Part shown: piece after piece, positions 1-7,828 of the stretch | Position numbering within the stretch: position 1 is the first letter of the stretch | How the letters are laid out: the number at the start of each line of letters is the position of its first letter | Source: a virus | Direction: 5' to 3' (one strand) | IMG/VR virus record: IMGVR_UViG_3300029286_000196 | Coordinates: 1-28,839 of that record | DNA: 28,839 nt | Program-made: the position numbers and the translations under genes | Notes under the pieces: generated by a model | What the model was told of the DNA's origin: nothing | Databases searched by the model: none | What the model saw: only the letters and a program-made list of their open reading frames with translations

Positions 1-96
1 AGCCGCCCAAAACTGAGGTATCGAGATACAGGGTGGGTGTCCGCATGTCGGCATTATTACCACAGCACCCAGCGCGAATGCGATCAGGTTTTCGGG

Positions 97-687
97 CTAC
101 CCATTATCCACCAAATTATCGAACAACCCAGGCTGGAACGGTTGGAGGGCGGCGTGCTCCGAAGAAAAGAACTGCGCTTTGGTCGCCCCTGATGCCTTGC
201 CCTTGCGGGTATGGCAGTCGAACGCGTAGTCGGGGATAGGGACGTATTCGGGCGCTTTGCGGAGATCGTCGGCCAGCGCATCCGCATCGACTCCCTTCAA
301 CTGATCATAGACGAGGTTTTGAAGGTGGTCGGGATCACGGCTCTTCTTGGCCGCACAGAGGATGATCACCGCTTTGGAAATGAAGATCCGTCCCTTGGCT
401 TTCCGGGCCGGCAGGTTTTCGTTCACGATCAGGTAGGAATCGTGGAGCGCCTTGACCTCTGCCGTGATGAGCCCCCAGCAATCCTCCGCACTCACGGTGA
501 GGAGGCGCTTCCACACGTAGTTTCCGAACCCGCTGGCCCAGAGTTCCAGCGCCCAGTATCCGGCAAGCTGTGTGTCGGCGCGGCGGATCGACTTCTGCAT
601 CGCCGAGGACACTTCGCTAAATTTGTAGTTCCTGATCGTGCGAAGTTCCATATCAGGTGGCCCAAGGCGGAAGAGTGATGTTCCCAT
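97..687 (-). CDS. MgsA/RarA C-terminal-like domain protein
   Basis: This is a 196-residue protein. The segment at about residues 25-75 (AMQKSIRRADTQLAGYWALE, then a hydrophobic stretch ending SAEDCWG) resembles the C-terminal helical domain of the MgsA/RarA AAA+ family, where short SAL-K-IRG-D, YW-A and ASED blocks occur in the same order. No ATPase domain is present, so it is at most a free-standing C-terminal module, perhaps acting on replication forks or clamp-loader partners (inference). The start is supported by a strong Shine-Dalgarno AGGAGG five bases before the ATG; a second methionine 12 codons later is an alternative. It ends in TAG. It lies downstream of the ParB-like and glycosyltransferase-like genes on the same strand, with a 131-nt gap. 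The family call is tentative. Confidence 0.55.
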   Translation of the reverse strand: MGTSLFRLGPPDMELRTIRNYKFSEVSSAMQKSIRRADTQLAGYWALELWASGFGNYVWKRLLTVSAEDCWGLITAEVKALHDSYLIVNENLPARKAKGRIFISKAVIILCAAKKSRDPDHLQNLVYDQLKGVDADALADDLRKAPEYVPIPDYAFDCHTRKGKASGATKAQFFSSEHAALQPFQPGLFDNLVDNG

Positions 688-818
688 GCCTTCCTCCTCT
701 CGCGGAGAAATCGCTGAGTCTATCTCTGAATGTCACCATTTTGTTCATCCCAAAAGGATAACGCGGGGCAGGCGCGGGGGCGTAGCAGTTCCGGGGGTGC
801 TTTGAAGGTGCAGCATGA

Positions 819-1739
819 TCAGGCGTCCAGGTGGACCGACTGCCGCCGGTGAACGTCCACGACAACCCGGTCCTGGCTTTTGTATTTCTCGAACCGCATG
901 TGGGCCTTCCACTTCGATTTCAGGTATCGCTTCTCGGCGGCGATGCGTTCCTCCGACCGGAACAGGGAATTGCCCCCGAGGTTTTTGTCGCGCTCCTGGG
1001 CGAAGCAGAACCGGGCTTCGTTCCAGACAAGGCGGTTGATCATCAACTCGGTCAGTGTGGCGTCGATGTCGCACTTGCACTTGAGGAGATCGTCCCACTT
1101 CACGTCTTTGCCGATCACCCCGACGGCCCCACCCATCCAGTGATGAACGCCGAACGGATCATTGCGCTGGAGCAGTCGGGGATCGCTCCGCTGGTGCCAG
1201 CCGAATAGCCGTGCCCCGGCTCCGAACGCACACCGGGCCGTGTTTTCGACCATGGCGGCGGTTTCATCGATCGAGAGCTTCCGGACCTTCAGGGCGACCA
1301 TGCACATTGCGGCAGAAACGTCATCGTCCATCATGACGAGGCATTCCTCGGGGAAGTGGGCGACAATCCAATTGCGCACCGCGCTCACCCCGCTGATCGC
1401 GTCGGGGATGCCGACTTTCCCAAGAGGGATGTGGGCGTAGCTGGCGATTTCGGATTCCGGTACAACGAGAGTGGCCGCCGGGAACAGCCGGTGCGACGTG
1501 ATCGACCGCTGGCGACTGCGGCTCATGATTACGACGCGGATCGCAATCGGACGGAGTTCGGGAAATTCCACTACGGGAATGGTTGCATGGCCGGGAGTCA
1601 TCTGCCCGTCCGGCTCGGACCCAGGATTCGCGGGGCATGAGCCGCCCGTGACACCACTTTCAGTACCCTGCGATTCAGGTTTAGGAGACGCTGGCCGCTT
1701 TTTGCGCGAGTTCGATGAGTCTTTTTCCATGGAGGACAC
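819..1739 (-). CDS. TET-associated-glycosyltransferase-like (GT-A fold) protein
   Basis: This 306-residue protein has a low-complexity, Ser/Pro/Gly-rich N-terminal tail of about 55 residues. A glycosyltransferase-like core follows: an opening strand (RPIAIRVVIMSRSRQRSITS), then VVPESEIASY, then V-NWIVAHFPEE leading into MMDDDV. The MMDDDV block has the DxD-type metal/sugar-nucleotide signature. This order is typical of TET-associated glycosyltransferases, which in phages sugar-decorate oxidised or hydroxymethylated DNA bases. That function is inferred from family resemblance; no TET/JBP dioxygenase is visible here, though it could lie outside the window. The gene overlaps the upstream ParB-like gene by 59 nt, so the two are probably translationally coupled. 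Two nearby ATGs (codons 1 and 4) could serve as start. Confidence 0.6.
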   Translation of the reverse strand: MSSMEKDSSNSRKKRPASPKPESQGTESGVTGGSCPANPGSEPDGQMTPGHATIPVVEFPELRPIAIRVVIMSRSRQRSITSHRLFPAATLVVPESEIASYAHIPLGKVGIPDAISGVSAVRNWIVAHFPEECLVMMDDDVSAAMCMVALKVRKLSIDETAAMVENTARCAFGAGARLFGWHQRSDPRLLQRNDPFGVHHWMGGAVGVIGKDVKWDDLLKCKCDIDATLTELMINRLVWNEARFCFAQERDKNLGGNSLFRSEERIAAEKRYLKSKWKAHMRFEKYKSQDRVVVDVHRRQSVHLDA

Positions 1740-2340
1740 GGCCGATGCCGATTTTCTTGGTTTTGCGGGTGATTGAATAATCGACTTCCTTCACGCCGAT
1801 GAGCTGGAGCGCGAGCATCCAGTCTCTCAAGTCGTGAAAGATAAAAACCAGGTAGTCGTGATGCTCGAATGCCTGGCATTCCATACGTGGGATCGTTTCG
1901 AGGTCTTCGGCGGGATCGGCCTCGGCGAACAACTTGGCAATTTCGTCCTCCATGAATCCGGTCAGTTCGATGTCGAACGTGGGATCGCTCTCCCGCAGTT
2001 TATCCACGACCCGCTTGAGATCGTCTTCATCGAGTTCGGCCAGTTCCGAAAGCCGGTTGTCGGCGAGTAGGTCGGCCAGTTCCGCCGCCTCCGACTCGTA
2101 ATCCTGGATGTCCACCGGCACGGTTTCACAGCCGATCAGCAGGGCGGCCTCAAGCCGGCCGTGACCCCGAACGATCAGCCCGCTGCGTTTACTCACCGTG
2201 ATCGGCGACCGCCACCCCTGTTCCTGGATGATCGCGGCAAGAAGCTGTATCTGGTGGGCGCTGTGGCGGTTCGGGTTGACCGGGTTCGGTTTGAGTTTCC
2301 GGGGATCAACGAGTTGGTTATGGGCGCAGTGGACGGTCAC
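1681..2340 (-). CDS. ParB/Srx-domain protein (DNA-modification-associated)
   Basis: This is a 219-residue protein with a GTG start. Residues about 10-80 form a ParB/Srx-type domain: a KLKPNP-NPNRHS opening, the helix QIQLLAAIIQEQGWRSPI, and the signature IVRGHGRLEAALLIG followed by VPVDIQDY. An acidic helical region follows (ADLLADNRLSELAELDEDDL). The C-terminal 80 residues are of unknown type. In phages, free-standing ParB-like domains commonly sit beside DNA methyltransferases or base-modification enzymes, as with the glycosyltransferase-like gene that overlaps it here. The GTG is preceded by TTGACAG at a 13-nt spacing, the start motif found at other genes of this phage. It is divergent from the HTH gene at 2403. 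Confidence 0.75.
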   Translation of the reverse strand: MTVHCAHNQLVDPRKLKPNPVNPNRHSAHQIQLLAAIIQEQGWRSPITVSKRSGLIVRGHGRLEAALLIGCETVPVDIQDYESEAAELADLLADNRLSELAELDEDDLKRVVDKLRESDPTFDIELTGFMEDEIAKLFAEADPAEDLETIPRMECQAFEHHDYLVFIFHDLRDWMLALQLIGVKEVDYSITRKTKKIGIGRVLHGKRLIELAQKAASVS

Positions 2341-2353
2341 AGCCTCGCCAACG

Positions 2354-2360
2354 CTGTCAA
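2354..2360 (-). promoter_or_regulatory. TTGACAG start motif for ParB-like gene
   Basis: On the minus strand TTGACAG lies 13 nt before the GTG start at 2340. It forms one arm of the palindrome with the rightward TTGACA at 2365. Confidence 0.55.
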
Positions 2361-2370
2361 CCGCTTGACA
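2355..2370. promoter_or_regulatory. Palindromic operator candidate TGTCAA-CCGC-TTGACA
   Basis: This is a perfect 6-bp inverted repeat with a 4-nt centre, sitting between the divergent ParB-like and HTH genes. It could bind the HTH protein or the LexA-like protein encoded just downstream. Binding is inference. Confidence 0.45.
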
Positions 2371-2395
2371 GCCGTGTGCGTGTCTCGCGTAGGAT
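2365..2395 (+). promoter_or_regulatory. Putative sigma70-type promoter for regulator genes
   Basis: A perfect TTGACA -35 box is followed after 19 nt by TAGGAT (2390-2395). The spacer is longer than the usual 17. The -10 box lies 7 nt before the ATG at 2403, so the transcript would be nearly leaderless. The -35 box overlaps the palindrome, which would allow repression. Confidence 0.4.
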
Positions 2396-2402
2396 CACCG
2401 CC

Positions 2403-2600
2403 ATGACGCGGAAGGAATTCCAACGGACAATACAGCGCTGGCGGGCGAAAAATGGTTTCACCCAGCAGGGCGCGGCCGCTCACCTTGGGGTATCCGTCCG
2501 TACGCTTCAAAACTGGGAAATCGCCCGCAACATGCCGCAGAGCTATGGGCTCAAGGCCATATTGGTCGAAATCGGCGGGAAGAAAGACGCTCGCAGATGA
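2403..2600 (+). CDS. Small helix-turn-helix (XRE-like) regulator
   Basis: This 65-residue protein (from the chosen start) has a classic helix-turn-helix: the helix FTQQGAAAHLGVS followed by the recognition helix VRTLQNWEIARNMPQSYGLK. It resembles Cro/XRE-type DNA-binding proteins. An upstream in-frame ATG at 2376 would lie inside the putative promoter between the -35 and -10 boxes, so the ATG at 2403 is preferred. The stop codon overlaps the start of the next gene (ATGA, 2597-2600), giving a two-gene regulator operon placed just before the terminase genes. It probably controls the divergent leftward genes or the late genes (inference). Confidence 0.75.
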   Translation: MTRKEFQRTIQRWRAKNGFTQQGAAAHLGVSVRTLQNWEIARNMPQSYGLKAILVEIGGKKDARR

Positions 2601-2833
2601 ACGACTACACAGCAAAGCAGGGGCAGTATTTGGCCTTCATTTTCTACTACGAAAAGCTGAATGAGAAGCCGCCTTCTGAGGCTGATTTCCGGCAGTTTTT
2701 CAAAGTCAGTGCACCGTCTGTTCACCAAATGATACTTACCTTGGAGCAGAAAAAGTTTATTGCGAGGACACCGGGTCAGGGACGATCAATCCGTTTACTT
2801 CTGACGAGAGATCAGCTGCCGGATCTGGCTTGA
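2597..2833 (+). CDS. LexA-like winged-helix DNA-binding protein
   Basis: This 78-residue protein looks like the N-terminal DNA-binding domain of LexA without a peptidase domain: TAKQGQYLAFIFYYEKLN, then PPSEADFRQFF, then the recognition helix SAPSVHQMILTLEQKKFIAR and a wing GQGRSIRLLL. Such short LexA-type winged-helix proteins are frequent in phages and act as transcription regulators. Its start overlaps the previous gene's stop by 4 nt, so the two are translationally coupled. It lacks the Ser-Lys autocleavage domain, so it should not respond to RecA directly. Confidence 0.7.
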   Translation: MNDYTAKQGQYLAFIFYYEKLNEKPPSEADFRQFFKVSAPSVHQMILTLEQKKFIARTPGQGRSIRLLLTRDQLPDLA

Positions 2834-2839
2834 TCGGAG

Positions 2840-2846
2840 TTGACTC
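2840..2846 (+). promoter_or_regulatory. TTGACTC start motif (terminase small subunit)
   Basis: TTGACTC lies exactly 12 nt before the ATG at 2859. It is a one-base variant of the TTGACAC start motif; no Shine-Dalgarno sequence is visible. Confidence 0.5.
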
Positions 2847-2858
2847 CATCCCGCGTGG

Positions 2859-3464
2859 ATGGAACCGATTCCGCCCGAGGTAGCGCGCAAACTTCTCACC
2901 CGTGATTTCTCCAACCTGATCCAACGGGTTCAAGGGGGAGGAAAGCTCACGCGCTCTGAGCGCAACATGCTCCAGGCGATGGCCGCTGGGTCCGTGGCAA
3001 GCGGGATCACGCTTGCGGCGAATTACAACGAGCTGGCCGAGGCACTCGGGGTGACACGGCAGGCCATTCATGCCTGGCGAAAGCTCGAAGGCGCACCGGA
3101 GCCGAATGCGAACGGCACGCACGAAGTGGCTGTCTGGCGGGAGTTCGTCAAACAGCGCGGGCTCAAAAACGAAGAGGACGTTTCGGATGTGGAGTCCTCC
3201 CTCAAAGCCCGGAAGCTGCTGGCCGAGGTGATGGAGCGCGAGTTCCGGCTCCAGGTGAAGCAGGGCGAATACGTGCTCCTGGATGACGTGAAGACCCGGT
3301 GGGCCTACCACGTAGGGCAGGCTGTGGCACTCCTGCGGAAGCGGCTCGAGCAGGAAATCCCGCCGATCCTTTCCGGCCTCGATGCAATTGCGATCCGCAA
3401 AGAGCTTTCCATCGCCGTGGATGAATTCGCGGCAATCCTCCATGACGGCGAACAAGCTGGATAA
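2859..3464 (+). CDS. Terminase small subunit (Nu1-like)
   Basis: This is a 201-residue DNA-packaging protein. A helix-turn-helix at about residues 60-85 (AANYNELAEALGVTRQAIHAW) resembles the gpNu1-type DNA-binding domain that recognises the packaging site. It is followed by a charged, helical region (about residues 100-150) and a C-terminal part likely to contact the large subunit. It lies directly upstream of the gpA-type large terminase and overlaps it by 23 nt. The overlap and conserved order support the assignment even though the sequence is divergent. The start has the TTGACTC-N12-ATG arrangement. Confidence 0.75.
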   Translation: MEPIPPEVARKLLTRDFSNLIQRVQGGGKLTRSERNMLQAMAAGSVASGITLAANYNELAEALGVTRQAIHAWRKLEGAPEPNANGTHEVAVWREFVKQRGLKNEEDVSDVESSLKARKLLAEVMEREFRLQVKQGEYVLLDDVKTRWAYHVGQAVALLRKRLEQEIPPILSGLDAIAIRKELSIAVDEFAAILHDGEQAG

Positions 3465-5265
3465 TATCTGGCGGGATGTCTGGCGGCCGCCGGACCGCCG
3501 TCCCCCGTGGGCGTGGGCGGAGGAACACATTGCCTCGATCCCGTATTCGCCGGTCCCGGGCCGGTTTCGCTCGGACCACTCGCCGTGGCTGCGCGAGCCG
3601 CTGGAGGCATTGGTGGATCCAAGCGTCCGCATCGTTTCGATCATCGCCGCCATCCAGTGCGGCAAGACGAGCGTGGGCGAGATCGGAATATCCTACATCA
3701 TCGCCAACCTTCCCGGCCCCGCGCTCTGGCTCGACCAGACCGACGAGGACGCCCGCGACCAAAGCGAATCCCGGCTCCAAAAGCTCTTCGACGAATGCGC
3801 CCCTGTGCGTGCGCTCTACCCCCGCGATCGGCACAAAAAGAAAATGGCCGCAATCCACTTCGCCAACGGGATGACGCTTTGGATTCTGGGGGCTCACAAT
3901 AAGACGAATCTTCAGCGGCGTTCGATTCGTTGGCTCGTCGGAGACGAATGCTGGACTTGGCCGCCCGGTCACATGGCGGAGGCAGAGGCGCGCGTCACCG
4001 CGTTCGGCTGGTTGGGCAAATGCCTGTTCATGAGCCAGGCCGGGGAGGAAGGCGACGACACGTCCCGGAAGTTCGAGACGACCGACCAACGGGAATGGAC
4101 ATTCGCCTGCCCGAAGTGCGGCACACGCCAACCGTTCAAGTGGGAGAATGTCGAATGGAGCAAATCCGCCCGCCGGGACGACTACGAATGGGATTACGGT
4201 GAAGTGCGCCAGAGCGCCTCTTTGCGCTGCGACGGCTGCAACCACTACTTCGAGGATACCGACCGGGTCCGGCGGGAACTCAATGCCAGCGGCAAATTCG
4301 TTCCGCAAAACCCGCACGCCTCGCCCGAGAACGCTGGGTTCCACTGGAATTCCCTCTGCGCGATGAGCTGGGGACGGCTCGCCGAACTTTACCTCCGGGC
4401 AAAAGCGGTTTCCCGGCAGGGTGATTTTTCGCTCCTCCAGCAATTTTACCAGAAGCGGCTCGCGATCCCGTGGCGAGAGACGAGCGAGGACTACAAACTC
4501 GAAATCGAGCGCACCGGCTACCGGAAGGGCGAGCTTTGGGATGAGGAGGCGGCCTTCGACAAAGCCGGCCGCATCGTCCCCGGCCCGTATGATCCGGCCG
4601 CGATTTCCGCTCCGCTTCGCGTACTTACCGTGGACGTTCAGATGGATCACCTTTTTGCCGTGGTCCGGGCCTGGAGCGCGAACGGTTCCTCCCGACTCCT
4701 CTGGAACGAACGAATCCTGACGTTCGAGGACATCCGCACGTTGCAGGAACGGTTTACGGTCCACCCGAACCTCGTGTTCCTCGATGCCGGCCATGCCGCC
4801 TACGAGGTCTATCGCCAATGCGCAGAGTACGGTTGGACGGCCCTCATCGGCGACCGCCGCCCGACATTCGTCCACCGGGGGCGCGATGGAAAATCCGTCC
4901 ACCGGTTTTACTCGCCCCGCCGGAAGGTCGTCCTCGGGCACAACAAAAGCTGCTCGGTCTTTTACTGGTCGAACCTCAATTGCAAAGACATCCTCGCCCG
5001 CCTCCGGCGCAACCAACGCCCCGAGAAGGGAGCGACCTGGGAAGTGCCCGATGACATCGACGACGACTACCTCGCCCAGATGGAAAGCGAGCACCGGATC
5101 AAGGATGGCGGGAAGTGGATCTGGAAACAGATCGGATCCCGCCCGAATCACCTTTGGGACTGTGAGGCCATGCAGGTCGTGGCCGTCGTCATGCTTAAGC
5201 TGGTCGGACGGGAGTTCTCGTCAGCCGGCGAACAGGCAGAGGAGGCGGGGTCTCAGCCAGAGTGA
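3442..5265 (+). CDS. Terminase large subunit (gpA family)
   Basis: This is a 607-residue packaging ATPase/nuclease of the lambda gpA type. A divergent Walker A (AAIQCGKTS, about residues 69-77) and a Walker B-like WLVGDE are visible. A double zinc-binding ribbon follows: CPKC near 4109-4120 and CDGC near 4229-4240. Further on are the C-terminal nuclease blocks LTVDVQMDH and NLVFLDAGH with acidic residues and the block ALIGDRR. The family docks on the portal, translocates DNA and cuts cohesive ends. The start at 3442 is chosen because an upstream ATG at 3382 would lie deep inside the small-subunit gene. Confidence 0.93.
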   Translation: MTANKLDNIWRDVWRPPDRRPPWAWAEEHIASIPYSPVPGRFRSDHSPWLREPLEALVDPSVRIVSIIAAIQCGKTSVGEIGISYIIANLPGPALWLDQTDEDARDQSESRLQKLFDECAPVRALYPRDRHKKKMAAIHFANGMTLWILGAHNKTNLQRRSIRWLVGDECWTWPPGHMAEAEARVTAFGWLGKCLFMSQAGEEGDDTSRKFETTDQREWTFACPKCGTRQPFKWENVEWSKSARRDDYEWDYGEVRQSASLRCDGCNHYFEDTDRVRRELNASGKFVPQNPHASPENAGFHWNSLCAMSWGRLAELYLRAKAVSRQGDFSLLQQFYQKRLAIPWRETSEDYKLEIERTGYRKGELWDEEAAFDKAGRIVPGPYDPAAISAPLRVLTVDVQMDHLFAVVRAWSANGSSRLLWNERILTFEDIRTLQERFTVHPNLVFLDAGHAAYEVYRQCAEYGWTALIGDRRPTFVHRGRDGKSVHRFYSPRRKVVLGHNKSCSVFYWSNLNCKDILARLRRNQRPEKGATWEVPDDIDDDYLAQMESEHRIKDGGKWIWKQIGSRPNHLWDCEAMQVVAVVMLKLVGREFSSAGEQAEEAGSQPE

Positions 5266-5269
5266 CAGG

Positions 5270-5276
5270 TTGACGC
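5270..5276 (+). promoter_or_regulatory. TTGACGC start motif (lysin)
   Basis: TTGACGC lies exactly 12 nt before the ATG at 5289, with GGTGC directly before the start codon. Confidence 0.5.
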
Positions 5277-5288
5277 CGCATCGGGTGC

Positions 5289-5804
5289 ATGGACCCGATC
5301 AAGCGACTCCTGGAAATCGCCACCCACGAGGTAGGCGTGCATGAAGATGGCGGCAACAACCGCGGCCCCCGCATTGTCGAATACCAATCCGCCACATGGC
5401 TCAAACCGGCCCCATGGCCGTGGTGCGCGGCTTTCATCTGCTGGATCATCCGCGAGTGGCTCCGCGAGCCAGCGGTTTTGGAGAAATTGTTGTTACGAAA
5501 CAACAAAGAGGCCGAAAACTGGCGACCAAAGACGGCGGGGGCGTTCGACTTCGAGCGCTGGGCCAAAGAACGGGGGCTCCAGGTTCTGAACAGGAAATCC
5601 CTCGCCAAAGCCGGGGATCTTGTCGTTTTCGACTTCTCCCACATCGGCATCGTCGTGAAGGATCAGATTTCGCCGGAGTCGATCGAATGCATCGAGGGGA
5701 ACACGAACGGCAGCGGCCAGCGTGACAGCAACGCGGGCGACGGCGTGTGGCGCAAGCGGCGGTCGGCCTCCCTGGTTCGTTCATTCATCCGGATCATCCG
5801 TTGA
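5289..5804 (+). CDS. CHAP-type peptidoglycan hydrolase
   Basis: This 171-residue protein has the features of a CHAP amidase/endopeptidase: catalytic Cys46 in PWCAAFICW, catalytic His118 in FDFSHIGIV preceded by the AGDLVVF block, and EGN (residues 136-138) as the third polar site. It cleaves peptidoglycan, either as endolysin or as a virion-borne hydrolase. No signal peptide or membrane segment is apparent, so release would need a holin. Its position between terminase and the head-tail joiner is unusual for a lysis gene. Its stop codon is part of the next TTGACAC motif. Confidence 0.8.
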   Translation: MDPIKRLLEIATHEVGVHEDGGNNRGPRIVEYQSATWLKPAPWPWCAAFICWIIREWLREPAVLEKLLLRNNKEAENWRPKTAGAFDFERWAKERGLQVLNRKSLAKAGDLVVFDFSHIGIVVKDQISPESIECIEGNTNGSGQRDSNAGDGVWRKRRSASLVRSFIRIIR

Positions 5805-5807
5805 CAC
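5801..5807 (+). promoter_or_regulatory. TTGACAC start motif (gpW-like gene)
   Basis: TTGACAC lies 12 nt before the ATG at 5820; TCCGGC directly precedes the start. The TGA within the motif is the stop codon of the lysin gene. Confidence 0.55.
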
Positions 5808-5819
5808 CTTCCGTCCGGC

Positions 5820-6071
5820 ATGGCTGCCATTGACTACTCGATTGGGTTCACTCGCAAGGAGGTGGAGAAAATCTTCGCGATCCACAAGGCGGAGTTGGAA
5901 AAGACTCTCGCCTCGTGGACGGATTCCGGGTCGGCGGTAACAAAGCGCCGGTTGGACGAAATTCATGTCGTGATCGCTGCCTGCCAGGACGCCCTTCGAA
6001 AACTTGCCCCAGACGACTACGGGCGCGGGCGGCGTGTCGTCCAATCCACCGTTGACTATATTCCTCGATGA
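5820..6071 (+). CDS. gpW-like head-tail joining protein
   Basis: This 83-residue, mostly helical protein lies between terminase and portal, where lambda has gpW (order A-W-B). The pattern fits gpW: an N-terminal helix, a short polar turn, a second helix RRLDEIHVVIAACQDALRKL and a basic tail GRGRRVV. gpW plugs the portal after packaging and permits tail attachment. The assignment rests mainly on position, size and helix pattern. Its stop overlaps the portal start by 4 nt (ATGA). Confidence 0.5.
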   Translation: MAAIDYSIGFTRKEVEKIFAIHKAELEKTLASWTDSGSAVTKRRLDEIHVVIAACQDALRKLAPDDYGRGRRVVQSTVDYIPR

Positions 6072-7525
6072 ACCTGATCCCAAAACTCGCCCGGTTCGTT
6101 GTCCCGGCCGCATTCCTGCCGAAAGCCTGGGCGTCGCCCTACGATGCGGCAAATTGGTCCCCGAATCGTGGCCGTGTGCCCGGCTCCGCTCCACGCGATG
6201 CCAAGCTCGATCTCTCTCCCGGTGTCAGGACGGAACTCGTTCGCCGCTCCCGTTACCTCCACCGCAATTCCGGGTTCGTGCGGGAGATGGTTTCCAACAT
6301 GGCGATCTATTCCACAGGCGACGGCATCCGTCCCCAGGCGCAATCGTCAGATCCGGAATGGAACCGCCGGGCAGAGGAAATCTTCCGCCGGTGGTCTGCC
6401 CAGTGCGAGGTGACGAATCGGTTTTCATTCGAGGAATGCCAGTCGCTCGTCTGCCGGGGCATGGATGTGGACGGCGAGTTCTTCGTCATGAAAACTCGCG
6501 ACCGCAGCGGATTCGCAAAGATCCAGCTCATTGAAACCCACCGGATCGGCGATGATTCAGAGGAAACATGCGATGGGGTCGGGCTCGCATCCGACGGTTC
6601 GCCGTCGTTCTACCGACTCATTGAAGATTCCGGCCCCCGCGACATCTCGGCGGCTTCGATGCTCCATGTCTTCGAGCCCGAATCAGTGAGTGCGGTGCGC
6701 AATGCGCCGACAATCCAGCACTCGATCAACCACATGATCGACGAGATGGAGCTCCTCGCGCTCGAAAAACATGCTGTGAAGGACAACGCCGACGTGGCGC
6801 GGATCCTTAAGACGGCACGAGGAGAAGTCGAGGATACCGGAGACTTTTCCATCGGTTCAGAGCCCAATCAACCGCAGGCAAGCGACGCCGCTCAGCTCCA
6901 GAAAATCATCGGCGGGAAACTCGTCGCGCTAAAACCCGACGAATCTTTGGACAGCTTCCAGTCGAACCGGCCCTCGCCCACGTTTACTGGGTTTTTAAAT
7001 CACTTAAGACGTGATAGCGCCCTCGGCGTGCTCCCATACGAATTCGCCGCCGACTCCAGCAGCATCGGTGGGGCCGGAGTGCGGTTGGTTGTGGCGAAAG
7101 CGGACAGGCGGTTCTCGTATCGTCAGTTGATCCTGATAAACCGCCTGATCGAGCCGGTCTGGGCTTATGTGATCGGTGATGCCATTGCCAGGGGCGAACT
7201 CGCGGCACAACCGCAGTGGTGGAGGATTTCCTGCACGACTCCCAAGAAGGTTTCGGTAGATGCTGGGCGCGAATCCCAGCAAAACCGGGCGGATGTCGAG
7301 ATGGGGCTCAAAACGATTTCTCAAAGCTACGGCGAACTGGGCCTCGATTTTGAAGAGGAGATGCGAGTGCGTGCCCGCAACGCGAGATTCCTCGTGGATC
7401 TGGCGGCCGAATTTCAAATTCCGCTGGAGATGCTATGGAAAACAAGCGGAGGCATTGCTACCACAACCGCTGTTGGAGAAATCCAAGATCCGCCACAGAT
7501 TTCGGGGATGCGGCAACCAGGGTAA
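6068..7525 (+). CDS. Portal protein (lambda family)
   Basis: This is a 485-residue portal protein of the lambda gpB family. It forms the dodecameric ring through which DNA enters and leaves the head. Typical blocks are the early ELVRRSRYLHRNSGFVREMV, the region around GDGIRPQAQSSDPEWNRRAEE, the conserved DVDGEFFV, and the later block ALGVLPYEFAADSSSIG. The ATGA overlap with the gpW-like gene and the following S49 protease reproduce lambda head-gene order. No truncation is seen. Confidence 0.93.
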   Translation: MNLIPKLARFVVPAAFLPKAWASPYDAANWSPNRGRVPGSAPRDAKLDLSPGVRTELVRRSRYLHRNSGFVREMVSNMAIYSTGDGIRPQAQSSDPEWNRRAEEIFRRWSAQCEVTNRFSFEECQSLVCRGMDVDGEFFVMKTRDRSGFAKIQLIETHRIGDDSEETCDGVGLASDGSPSFYRLIEDSGPRDISAASMLHVFEPESVSAVRNAPTIQHSINHMIDEMELLALEKHAVKDNADVARILKTARGEVEDTGDFSIGSEPNQPQASDAAQLQKIIGGKLVALKPDESLDSFQSNRPSPTFTGFLNHLRRDSALGVLPYEFAADSSSIGGAGVRLVVAKADRRFSYRQLILINRLIEPVWAYVIGDAIARGELAAQPQWWRISCTTPKKVSVDAGRESQQNRADVEMGLKTISQSYGELGLDFEEEMRVRARNARFLVDLAAEFQIPLEMLWKTSGGIATTTAVGEIQDPPQISGMRQPG

Positions 7526-7828
7526 TCAGAATCCCGGCTTGCCACGTTCAGCCAATGGCACGGCAAGAGTCTTCTCGATATGCTCACGCAGGGCACGAAC
7601 CTTGGGCGTAAATTCCAACTCTTCGTCCTCCGACAGATCCCACTCGTCAATGTAGTTTTGCGGAGCCCTCTCGATCTTCCTCACATGGGCAAGAATCCCC
7701 TTGAGGTAATCATCCTCATTTCGGTATCGCGAGCATACCGCCCCGAGTTCGGCCCTCAGGCAATCGTTCGCCTCGCCGGCAAGGCCAATGCTCTCGTACG
7801 CCATCTCAGTCAGATCGTCGGTATCCAT
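7526..7828 (-). CDS. Small acidic protein of unknown function (moron-like)
   Basis: This is a leftward gene of about 100 residues inside an otherwise rightward head module. From the chosen ATG it begins MDTDDLTEMAYESIGLAGEA, is rich in Asp/Glu (for example DEWDLSEDEELEF) and looks helical. A longer reading from 7909 is possible, but it would overlap the protease gene and lacks support; the internal start follows an AT-rich patch near 7830-7850 that could contain its own promoter. Opposite orientation between portal and protease suggests an independently transcribed accessory gene. I do not recognise the family. Confidence 0.6.
   Translation of the reverse strand: MDTDDLTEMAYESIGLAGEANDCLRAELGAVCSRYRNEDDYLKGILAHVRKIERAPQNYIDEWDLSEDEELEFTPKVRALREHIEKTLAVPLAERGKPGF

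Noticed and set aside
211-678. 155-codon rightward frame
   Set aside because: It is antisense to the MgsA-like gene, which has a strong Shine-Dalgarno site and a recognisable protein pattern.
3202-5151. 649-residue open frame on the minus strand
   Set aside because: It is antisense to the clearly identified large terminase and has an Arg/Pro-rich, repetitive composition typical of a GC-rich shadow frame.
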